NCBI RefSeq assembly: GCF_001687565.2
Contig: NZ_CP016534.2
Location: 2,174,501 to 2,238,500, forward strand
Length of the DNA stretch: 64,000 nt
Direction: 5' to 3'
Origin: Planococcus antarcticus DSM 14505
GTDB taxonomy: Bacteria > Bacillota > Bacilli > Bacillales_A > Planococcaceae
Within the stretch, counting starts at the first letter, position 1; each line of letters starts with the position of its first letter. The notes beneath the pieces are model-generated. The model saw only the letters and a list, made by a program, of their open reading frames with translations. It was not told where the DNA came from and did not search any database. Positions 18,271-25,599 of this stretch are shown here, piece after piece. The position numbers and the translations under genes were made by a program.

Positions 18271-18423
18271 AGTGCTCCTGCGTGGCTGCGGTGGCTTCGT
18301 CAAAAAGCCATTGCCCGAATTCTCTTCGTTCAATATCTTTCCTACCGGAAGCCGTGAAGCGACGCCCTGTCGCGCCAGTTGCATGACCCACGTCCTGTGG
18401 GTCCAAAGCGTCCGTTTGGAGCG
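18271..18423 (-). repeat. interspersed repeat family A, copy 1
   Basis: The 450-base gap 18024-18473 has no gene. This part matches 41470-41690 in reverse orientation, sharing the motif around CGGACGCTTTGG and another around TTGAACGA with GAATTCGGGCAATGGCTTT. A hairpin with arms GACCCAC (18385-18391) and GTGGGTC (18397-18403) is kept in both copies with one compensatory base-pair change. Short open frames across it are not genes. Confidence 0.75.
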
Positions 18424-18473
18424 ATTTTTTCGTTTATCCACTGTTATTGAGATAAAAAAGCTGCTTCTTTAGT

Positions 18474-19979
18474 TTAATTATCGAGTTGATAAATCTTGGA
18501 ATACTTCTCTTCCAAGTATTCAGCTAAATAAGCTGGATTCAATCCTTCTCCAGTAACATCCTTCAAAATATCCAATGGCTTTTTGAAAGCACCATGGTGA
18601 TGGATATTGCTGGTCAACCATTCACGGATCGGGTTGATATTGCGTTCCGCCAATAGCTCGTCGAAATTCGGCAAATCCTTTAGCATGGCACCCTTGAATT
18701 GTGCGGCATACATATAGCCAAGTGCATAAGATGGGAAATAACCGAAGCTCGCGCCTGCCCAGTGAACATCCTGCAAGACACCTTCTGCATCATTTGAAGG
18801 TCGTACACCCAAATACTCTTCGTATTTATCGTTCCATAGCTTAGGCAAGTCACTAACTTGGAGATCGCCGTCAAATAGCCCTTTTTCAAGCTCATAGCGC
18901 ACCATAATATGCAGAGCATAAGAAAGTTCGTCTGCTTCGATGCGTATCAACGAAGGTTTGGATTCATTGATTGCCCGCACGTAATCTACCAATTCAACAT
19001 CGGCAAACTGCTTAGGCGCATATTCTTTCAGCAAGTTGAAATTTTGTTGCCAGAAATGTTCATTGCGGCCAATAAAGTTCTCACAAAACAAGGACTGTGA
19101 CTCATGGATGCCCATCGATGCGCCTGTTTCAATCGGAAGACCTGACAATGCCTCTCCCAAATTCTGCTCATACATGGCGTGGCCACCTTCGTGAATGGTA
19201 CCGAAGACAGCAGTTCGGAAATCATCTTCGTCGTATTTCGTCGTTACGCGAATATCCTGTCGATTGATCGAGATCATGAATGGATGAACTGTTTCGTCCA
19301 GTCTTCCTGCTTCAAAATCATAGCCCAGCTGTTCCAGCATTTGACGGCTGAAATCTTGCTGTGCCTCTTTTGGAAAATGCTCGTATAAAAATGACGTTTT
19401 CGGTTTATTCGGTGAAGCCGCGATTTTTTGCACCAGCGGCACAATGCGTTGACGCAGCTTGCCAAACACTTCATCTAGAATTTCAGTAGTCATACCGGGT
19501 TCATACTGATCGAGCAATGTATTATAGGGACTGCCGTTTTTCTCACCCCAGTAGCCAATCATCTTTTTTGTGCTGCTGACCAACTCATCCAGATAAGGAA
19601 GGAATAAAGAAAAGTCCGAATCTTCTTTGGCAGTTTCCCATACCGACTCTGCTTTGGATTTCAAAATGATGAATTTCTTATATTCTTCCGGAGGAACTTT
19701 TTTGCTCAAATCATATTCTTTTCTAGCTTCTTCCACGGAACGCCGGACAAAAGGATCCAACGTTGCCTGTTCTGCTTCCAAAGAAGATAGCAATTCGCCG
19801 AATTCATCTGATGTCGATAAATTGAATACTTCGGCAGACAAGGTACCAATGCTTTCAGAGCGCAATTCAACTCCTTTTTTTGGTGCACCTGTGCGTAAAT
19901 CCCAATACAATAACGCAATTGCTTCTTCATAACCTTTGATTTTGCTAAAATGTTCAGTAAATTGCTTTTCGAGTGACAC
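18474..19979 (-). CDS. ypwA: metal-dependent carboxypeptidase, M32 family
   Basis: This 501-residue thermostable carboxypeptidase 1-like (M32) enzyme removes C-terminal residues from peptides in the cytosol. The HEGGH zinc motif is at residues 263-267, and the downstream glutamate ligand lies in HESQSLFCEN (about 292-301). Length matches the family (about 500). The start is GTG with GGAGGGG five bases upstream. It is followed by the repeat and the orphan terminator. B. subtilis has the orthologue ypwA in the same neighbourhood beside ypvA. Confidence 0.93.
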   Translation of the reverse strand: MSLEKQFTEHFSKIKGYEEAIALLYWDLRTGAPKKGVELRSESIGTLSAEVFNLSTSDEFGELLSSLEAEQATLDPFVRRSVEEARKEYDLSKKVPPEEYKKFIILKSKAESVWETAKEDSDFSLFLPYLDELVSSTKKMIGYWGEKNGSPYNTLLDQYEPGMTTEILDEVFGKLRQRIVPLVQKIAASPNKPKTSFLYEHFPKEAQQDFSRQMLEQLGYDFEAGRLDETVHPFMISINRQDIRVTTKYDEDDFRTAVFGTIHEGGHAMYEQNLGEALSGLPIETGASMGIHESQSLFCENFIGRNEHFWQQNFNLLKEYAPKQFADVELVDYVRAINESKPSLIRIEADELSYALHIMVRYELEKGLFDGDLQVSDLPKLWNDKYEEYLGVRPSNDAEGVLQDVHWAGASFGYFPSYALGYMYAAQFKGAMLKDLPNFDELLAERNINPIREWLTSNIHHHGAFKKPLDILKDVTGEGLNPAYLAEYLEEKYSKIYQLDN

Positions 19980-20032
19980 AAAAACCCCTCCAATGTTTGA
20001 TGAGACTATCGTATCACAAGCATGGCATTGCC

Positions 20033-21940
20033 TTAAAAATTTTCAGCAGAAACCGGAAGAATTGTTTCCCATAGATGCTCTACACGCAATTCGTCCTCAT
20101 TGAGCAATAAATGGATTTCACCATAATCATTAGACGTACGGATCAGACGGCCGATTCCTTGCTGTAGACGTAGCTGCATGAAAGGCAAATCGATTTCTTC
20201 CAGCGGATTGTTACTGAATTTGCGCTTGGCGTCAAAAACAGGATCTTTCGGTGGAAATGGCAAATCGACGACAATAACTTTCGTCAGTGCTTCACCGGGA
20301 AGATCTAGTCCTTCCCACAGATGATACGAACATAAAATTTGGAATTTGCCTTCCTGGAATTCCTTGACAACCGTCGACAGCTCACGATCCCCTTCGAATT
20401 CAATGGCGTATTGATGGTCTAAAGGCAGCGACTTCTTAAAATTGTCCATTTCCATCTTCGAAGTGAACAATACCAGTGATTGATCGCCTGTGCTGAATAA
20501 ATCGTAGACTCGTTCAAATTTTTGGTTTTGTTCTAATGGATGTTTAAAAATTTTCATGACATCCTCATAATCGAATGGAGATGGCACGGAAAATGACTGG
20601 TACTTATCGATTCCTAGACTATCTGACAAGTAGGTGAAATCTTTTTGAATCGACAAGGTAGCGGAAGAAAATATGATTGGAATTTTTCCATCAAACAGCT
20701 TTTCGTCCAAAATATCCGTAACGAGTCGCGGCATGATGACCAGCGTCTCGATCTCGTCTTTTATTTCCAGCCACGTAACAGCGTCGCCTTCTTCCACAAA
20801 TAAACGCATCGAGAAAGTATATTGTTCGAAATACTCCTCTGCCAGGCGCAGTTCGTATTCAGGAATAGTGAAAAGTTCACCTTCAAAGACAAACTCCTCC
20901 ATCATCAAGTCGATGTGGCGAATCAGCATATTGCCGACATTAACCAGTTCCGGATCTTTGGTAATTGCCTTCCGGTCTTCATCACTTTTGACCGTGTGGA
21001 TACGCAGCAAACGGAAAAAGTCGTTGTGAAGATCGATCGTCTGCTCGATCATGTTCAAAGTTTTTTCACGCATACCATCAGAAAGAATGCTTTCGGTAAC
21101 GTCCTGAAGCGTACTTTCTTGCACTTCATAAGTCAGTGCACGTTGTGCTGAAAATTCCAGCAGATGACCTTCATCCAACACAATTTGAGAAAATTCAGGA
21201 AGCAGTGGCGTCTGCCCTTCGCGTTTGCGTGTTTCTTTTGTCCAAATATGCTCCATCAGGAAATCATGCGAGCAAATGACCAGATCCGTCGCCTGGCGAT
21301 AATGGTTTCGGTGGATGGTCTGTCCGCATTTATTGCGTAGTTCGCAGGCATTGCAATTTTGGATCGGGTGGTAATTGACCTGCTGCCATTCTTCATCTGT
21401 GACTTCCGGATAGCTTGAACGCTCGCCGTAAGGATAGGTATTTTGCATAGAATAGGTTTTGTTGACGAATTCCGGCAGGCTGTCTTCGATATCATAAAGA
21501 AAATCGGCATCACTGCGCTTTTTTGCACCCTCTAGACGCTGCAGACATAAATACTGGTCACGTGATTTTGCCAAGCGCACATCAAGATTCAAATCAAACA
21601 AATCATTTAGTCGGTCGACATCTCCGCCTTTTTTGACTAATTGCTCGATCAGTGTTTCGTCTGCGCATGAAATAAGTGCCGGTTTGCCGGTATAGCGTGC
21701 ATAAGCGATGGCCGGCAACAAATAAGCCATGGTTTTTCCTGTACCTACTCCTGCTTCTGCAAATAGCACCGCCTTTTCTTTTAATGCCTGTTCGATTTGG
21801 AAAGACATGAAAATTTGTTCATCACGCAAGTCATAGCCTTTTTCAGGCAGTTCATCGTAAAATACATCGCCGATCCAGTCATTGAGCGATTCAAAGAAAG
21901 TTTTGTCCTTTGTTAAAGGAAATGGTAGTGGTTGTCTCAT
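20033..21940 (-). CDS. ypvA: DinG/XPD-family ATP-dependent DNA helicase YpvA
   Basis: This 635-residue superfamily 2 helicase has Walker A GVGTGKT at 64-70, DEGH at 256-259 and the C-terminal GIGRLIR motif VI. Cysteines 132, 196, 199 and 205 form the four-cysteine iron-sulfur cluster site of XPD/DinG helicases, so unlike the DinG in this window it should unwind DNA 5' to 3'. ATG is preceded by GAGGAGA. The gene lies between ypwA and ypsC as in B. subtilis; probable role in repair or removal of DNA structures. Confidence 0.9.
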   Translation of the reverse strand: MRQPLPFPLTKDKTFFESLNDWIGDVFYDELPEKGYDLRDEQIFMSFQIEQALKEKAVLFAEAGVGTGKTMAYLLPAIAYARYTGKPALISCADETLIEQLVKKGGDVDRLNDLFDLNLDVRLAKSRDQYLCLQRLEGAKKRSDADFLYDIEDSLPEFVNKTYSMQNTYPYGERSSYPEVTDEEWQQVNYHPIQNCNACELRNKCGQTIHRNHYRQATDLVICSHDFLMEHIWTKETRKREGQTPLLPEFSQIVLDEGHLLEFSAQRALTYEVQESTLQDVTESILSDGMREKTLNMIEQTIDLHNDFFRLLRIHTVKSDEDRKAITKDPELVNVGNMLIRHIDLMMEEFVFEGELFTIPEYELRLAEEYFEQYTFSMRLFVEEGDAVTWLEIKDEIETLVIMPRLVTDILDEKLFDGKIPIIFSSATLSIQKDFTYLSDSLGIDKYQSFSVPSPFDYEDVMKIFKHPLEQNQKFERVYDLFSTGDQSLVLFTSKMEMDNFKKSLPLDHQYAIEFEGDRELSTVVKEFQEGKFQILCSYHLWEGLDLPGEALTKVIVVDLPFPPKDPVFDAKRKFSNNPLEEIDLPFMQLRLQQGIGRLIRTSNDYGEIHLLLNEDELRVEHLWETILPVSAENF

Positions 21941-21993
21941 AAATTCTCCTCACAGAGAAACGGAAGAGCCGCTGCCCTCCCGTCTCATCTCAT

Positions 21994-23127
21994 TTATTTT
22001 TTAGAACGTTCTCCCCAGAATTGGAAAAGATCCGTACGGATGAATCCATTGAATAATTTACGTTTTTTCGTAGCAGGTTGTCCGTACAGCGTTTCAAAAC
22101 GCCCCATCGATGACAACATATAAATGGACCATGTTGGATGCTTGGCAAATACGCGACCCATATCCTCAATCATTTCTTCAATGATTTCAATTTCACCAAG
22201 ACGTTCCCCGTATGGTGGGTTTCCGACAACAACTCCGTTTTCTTCAGTTGCAATAAAATCCTTTACCTGTCGTTGCTCGAATTGGATCAAGTCAGCAAAG
22301 CCAGCTTCACGGGCATTTTCTTCCGCAATTTTCAGCATGCGGTGGTCAATGTCCGTTCCAACAATATGGAGGGGCTGGTCATAATTTGCCAACTCTTCCG
22401 CTTCTTCACGGACTTCATCCCAGATTTCTTGGCCAATCCATGGCCATTCTTCACTATCGAAATCACGGTTATAGCCAGGTGCCAAGTTTTGTCCAATCAT
22501 CGCCGCTTCAATGACAATTGTTCCTGAACCACAAAATGGATCCACGAATGGACGGTCAGGGGTCCATCTTGATAATTTCACAAGTGCTGCAGCAAGTGTT
22601 TCTTTTAGAGGCGCTTCACCTTGGTCTAAACGGTAACCTCGTTTATGCAGACCTGCTCCGCTCGTATCGATAGATAATTGCACTTTGTCTTTTAGGATCG
22701 ACACTTCAATTTTGAAGCGAGGTCCTGTTTCATCCAAAAAGGAATTGCGGTGATAAGCTTTTTTTAGGCGCTCGACAATTGCTTTTTTAACGATTGACTG
22801 GCAGTTTGGAACACTATGCAAAGTAGATTTAACTGATTTCCCTTGAACTGGAAATTCAGCATCTACCGGAAGGAATTTTTCCCACTCGATTTCTTTTGTG
22901 CGTTCAAACAATTCATCAAATGTGTATGCATTGAATTCACCAGCAATGATTTTGACGCGGTCAGCTGTCCGCAACCATAAATTTGTCTTGGCGATATCTC
23001 GTTCATTGCCTTCAAAAAATACTTTGCCGTTCTCGGTTTCGGTTTCATATCCTAATTCTTTTACTTCGTTTGCCACGATCGACTCAAGGCCCATTGCAGC
23101 TGTTGCGAGCAATTTAAATGTTGTCAT
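21994..23127 (-). CDS. ypsC: THUMP-domain 23S rRNA methyltransferase, RlmL/YpsC-like
   Basis: This 377-residue class I SAM-dependent RNA methyltransferase has a THUMP RNA-binding domain (about residues 45-155) followed by the Rossmann fold with the catalytic NPPY at 303-306 (NPPYGERLG), the signature of N2-guanine or N6-adenine methylation. It corresponds to the N-terminal half of E. coli RlmL, which makes m2G2445. The start has GGAGAGGGAG upstream. It lies between rnpB and ypvA as in B. subtilis. Confidence 0.9.
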   Translation of the reverse strand: MTTFKLLATAAMGLESIVANEVKELGYETETENGKVFFEGNERDIAKTNLWLRTADRVKIIAGEFNAYTFDELFERTKEIEWEKFLPVDAEFPVQGKSVKSTLHSVPNCQSIVKKAIVERLKKAYHRNSFLDETGPRFKIEVSILKDKVQLSIDTSGAGLHKRGYRLDQGEAPLKETLAAALVKLSRWTPDRPFVDPFCGSGTIVIEAAMIGQNLAPGYNRDFDSEEWPWIGQEIWDEVREEAEELANYDQPLHIVGTDIDHRMLKIAEENAREAGFADLIQFEQRQVKDFIATEENGVVVGNPPYGERLGEIEIIEEMIEDMGRVFAKHPTWSIYMLSSMGRFETLYGQPATKKRKLFNGFIRTDLFQFWGERSKK

Positions 23128-23206
23128 AACGACTCCCTCTCCAGTTGTTCACTATTTCAGATTTCGGTGTTCGTTTAATATACTATTTTAAATCTGTCGA
23201 TAGTCC

Positions 23207-23304
23207 GCAAAACAGCTGCGCTTGCCGCGGGCGAGCGCCAAGCCACTTCGCTCCTGCAGGGTCTCGGCTGTCTCGCTTTCCCGCAGGCGTCTCCGCTGTT
23301 TTGC
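23207..23304. repeat. interspersed repeat family B, copy 1, with terminal inverted repeats
   Basis: The element is bounded by exact 10-bp inverted ends GCAAAACAGC (23207-23216) and GCTGTTTTGC (23295-23304). The interior (CGCGGGCGAGCG, CTCCTGCAGGGTCTCGGCTG, CCGCAGGCGTCTCCGC) resembles a repeat that I recall as widespread between genes of Bacillales. Copies at 41833 and 43712 are related. The gap 23128-23550 contains this element and the rnpB terminator but no gene. Confidence 0.7.
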
Positions 23305-23506
23305 TACCTATCTTAAACATAACGTTACGATCAAATATCACTATTACAGCGTTATCGATCTACACGCAATAGTAGTGCTTCTAAAATCTTCAATTGTACT
23401 GTTATCTTTTGTCGTATCATTTAAAAATAGATGCCTCTAACAGGCATTAAATTAAATAGAATAAAATATATAGATTTCTAATAAGAATTCATCTCATAAT
23501 ATGAAG

Positions 23507-23529
23507 AAAAGCTCCCCTGACAGGAGAGC
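23507..23529 (-). terminator. terminator of rnpB
   Basis: A seven-pair stem (GCTCTCC/GGGGAGC on the minus strand) ends in TTTTC just beyond the 3' end of RNase P RNA. Confidence 0.75.
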
Positions 23530-23550
23530 CTTTGGTAAGTATTTTAAGAC

Positions 23551-23946
23551 CATGTGAAATTCTATAAGCCATGTTTTGTTTCCACGTACTCAAGCGGTTT
23601 GCACCTCGTACTGGTGGACAGCAACCATCTATCTGCAAGCTTGTGCCTGCCTCTTCATCGGTTCATTTCCTTCAGAAAAGTGCCCCTACCATAATTTGGG
23701 TTTCTCGCTCGCGGGGTTTACCTCGTTCCACCTGCATAATTTCTTATACAGCTCCGTCACTGTGGCACCTTCAGGGTATTTAGGCCATATCCATAGACTT
23801 AGGCGTTCTACCCGCCGTCAGCTATTACTAGCTGCCCCAGCTTATTGTTTCACTGAGCGCGATCACTACGGTCATCTCAGAGCCGTGCGAGCATGGACTT
23901 TCCTCTCCGACAAAAAGTCAGAGCGATTGCCAGAATTTCAAATGGC
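23551..23946 (-). ncRNA. rnpB: RNase P RNA, type B
   Basis: The minus strand contains the conserved RNase P RNA cores in order: GAGAGGAAAGTCCATGCTCG near the 5' end, GGTGCCACAGTGACGGAG, GGTAAACCCCGCGAGCGAG, AAACCCAAATTATGGTAGGG and ACAAAACATGGCTTATAGA near the 3' end. This is the B-type architecture of Bacillales. The ends GAAATTCT and AGAATTTC pair as helix P1, which sets the limits. The promoter places transcription start near 23946. It lies between gpsB and ypsC, as in B. subtilis. It is the catalytic RNA that trims tRNA 5' leaders. Confidence 0.96.
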
Positions 23947-23952
23947 TTTATA

Positions 23953-23981
23953 AGTATACGTCATTTGGCACAATAAAACAA
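23953..23981 (-). promoter_or_regulatory. rnpB promoter
   Basis: TTGTTT (23981-23976) and TATACT (23958-23953) are separated by 17 bases on the minus strand. The -10 lies seven bases before the P1-defined 5' end of rnpB. It starts only six bases beyond the gpsB stop. Confidence 0.75.
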
Positions 23982-23986
23982 TCGTT

Positions 23987-24280
23987 TTAGTTATTGTCTA
24001 ACTTGTTGCCAAATACATGGTTTTCCAAATGGGACAAGCGGCGCAGGATATCGAAATTCGTCGTCCCTGGAGCCGGTGTCGCCTGTTTTCTCGGAGTATC
24101 TTCCAATTCCATACGCAAGCGCTTGTTTTCATTTTCAAGTTGTTCGATCCGTTTCGCAAAAGCCTCATAATCCTGTATGACTTCATCCAGAAAATGGTCT
24201 ACTTCGTCTTGATTGTAACCGCGCATCGCTGTTTTGAAATCTTTTTCCAATATATCTTTAGATGTAAATTTATTGTCCAT
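23987..24280 (-). CDS. gpsB: cell division regulator GpsB
   Basis: This 97-residue DivIVA-like coiled-coil protein coordinates PBP1 (PonA, encoded 5 kb away) between septum and side wall. The N-terminal lipid-binding/DivIVA domain (residues 1-65) reads [20 protein letters not shown], followed by a coiled coil ([15 protein letters not shown]... ENENKRL). A short Pro/Thr linker then leads to a C-terminal trimerising helix. Length and order next to rnpB match B. subtilis; ypsA, which lies on the other side there, is absent. Confidence 0.95.
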   Translation of the reverse strand: MDNKFTSKDILEKDFKTAMRGYNQDEVDHFLDEVIQDYEAFAKRIEQLENENKRLRMELEDTPRKQATPAPGTTNFDILRRLSHLENHVFGNKLDNN

Positions 24281-24303
24281 TCCAATCGTCCTTCCATAAA
24301 AAA

Positions 24304-24340
24304 ACTACCTTATGCTAAGTATAGCATAAGGTAGTTTTTT
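24304..24340. terminator. terminator after mrfB
   Basis: A 14-bp perfect stem (ACTACCTTATGCTA, 24304-24317) with a four-base loop and A/T runs lies six bases from the mrfB stop and 24 bases from the gpsB start. The gpsB promoter must therefore overlap it or lie upstream within mrfB. Confidence 0.9.
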
Positions 24341-24345
24341 CGTGT

Positions 24346-25593
24346 TTAGTTCTCTGCAACTTCCGGACGTTTTTTTCGCTTTTTCTCTCCCAGGCGCGCC
24401 TGCCTTTTGTGGATATCCTGAATGAGTGAGTGGCGCACTTTCGTGTGTTCGCTTGCTTCTCTCGCAAAACTGGCCATGATCACCGCCTGATCCAGATCGC
24501 GCAATTGATGCTCGTAAAGTTTAGCGGCATGGATCCATGCTTCTACTTCAATGCTTCCCCGCAGATGAGGTGCCGCTTCCTTAAACAGTTGGACAGCTTC
24601 TTCATGCTGTCCAACTCTTTTTTTCTGAATGGCTAATAAATAGCGAGCTAACGCAGAAGAAGCACCTCTTTCAACTGTTACGTGTTCGAGGTAAAATGCA
24701 CTTTGCTCAAACTGTTTCAAGTCCGCATACCATTTCCCAATATTTGTATAAGCGCCGCTCGTTTCCGATTCCATATCTTCCATTAATAAATTAGACGATA
24801 ATACATATAACGATACAAGCGACAAGATATCCAACTCATTATGATAGAGGACTTTTGCCAGCCCATCTGGAAAACCGCTTTTCACTGCGTCCAAATAGAT
24901 GGCAGGAATCAAGTAGCCTGGTACATCTCCTTCGCGCGTGAAGCCCAACTTCTCTTCTTCAATAGTACTCAGCTTCATGCGAGCCAGCTCGTTTTTCCAA
25001 ATCCGTTTAGTACCATGAAACAAATCGATTTGGCGCGGAACCGGCAACTTCGGCAAAATCTGCCGGTGCATAGTCCAACGAGATGTCAGCTGAGGCCAGT
25101 CAAAACTTTTGCCGTTATAGGAAAAGATGATTGGATCATCCGTTTTCCATAAACCTGTTTCATAGAGAAACGCAGCTTCTTGTGAGGGATCCGGCATGAT
25201 ATATTGCATCATTTCAAAATGGTCGCTTCGCTTTACCAATAGACCGATTAAAAAGATATAGGCACCGGTTCCACTAAGTCCCGTCGTTTCCGTATCAAAA
25301 AAAACGAGTGGGTCCTGTTCTTTCAGCTTGAAGGGATGTTCGAAATCCACATTTCCCCATGCCTTTAGCACGGGATCTAGTTCACTCAAAACCACCAAAC
25401 CATGACGTGTATCGAACGGATAGATGATTTTCTTCCGGAATACGTAGCCGAATTTATTCTCGACAAGCTCAAGTCCTATTTTATTCCATTTGTCTTCATG
25501 CAGCGGCCGTTCTGCGGCTCTCGGCTGCTGTTTTTTGGCTGGCTGTTTTTTCAGCAGGCCTTTCATCTGGAGAAGTTTGTTTTCAAACGACAT
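24346..25593 (-). CDS. mrfB: MrfB-type exonuclease (YprB), mitomycin repair
   Basis: This 415-residue protein has an RNase H-like DEDD exonuclease domain (D100 and E102 in FFDTETTGLSG, later aspartates in the NELDILSLV region) and a C-terminal helical TPR-like part (about 280-400). In B. subtilis YprB/MrfB works with the helicase MrfA in a UvrABC-independent excision path for mitomycin C adducts. It starts six bases after the mrfA stop and has its own ribosome site. Nothing is odd in the sequence. The C-terminus is very basic. Confidence 0.9.
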   Translation of the reverse strand: MSFENKLLQMKGLLKKQPAKKQQPRAAERPLHEDKWNKIGLELVENKFGYVFRKKIIYPFDTRHGLVVLSELDPVLKAWGNVDFEHPFKLKEQDPLVFFDTETTGLSGTGAYIFLIGLLVKRSDHFEMMQYIMPDPSQEAAFLYETGLWKTDDPIIFSYNGKSFDWPQLTSRWTMHRQILPKLPVPRQIDLFHGTKRIWKNELARMKLSTIEEEKLGFTREGDVPGYLIPAIYLDAVKSGFPDGLAKVLYHNELDILSLVSLYVLSSNLLMEDMESETSGAYTNIGKWYADLKQFEQSAFYLEHVTVERGASSALARYLLAIQKKRVGQHEEAVQLFKEAAPHLRGSIEVEAWIHAAKLYEHQLRDLDQAVIMASFAREASEHTKVRHSLIQDIHKRQARLGEKKRKKRPEVAEN

Positions 25594-25599
25594 TCCTCT

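Noticed and set aside
18209-18441. Two overlapping minus-strand open frames of 65-69 codons
   Set aside because: They lie in the interspersed family A repeat, which recurs at 41470-41690, and have no ribosome site. The coding appearance comes from the GC-rich repeat.
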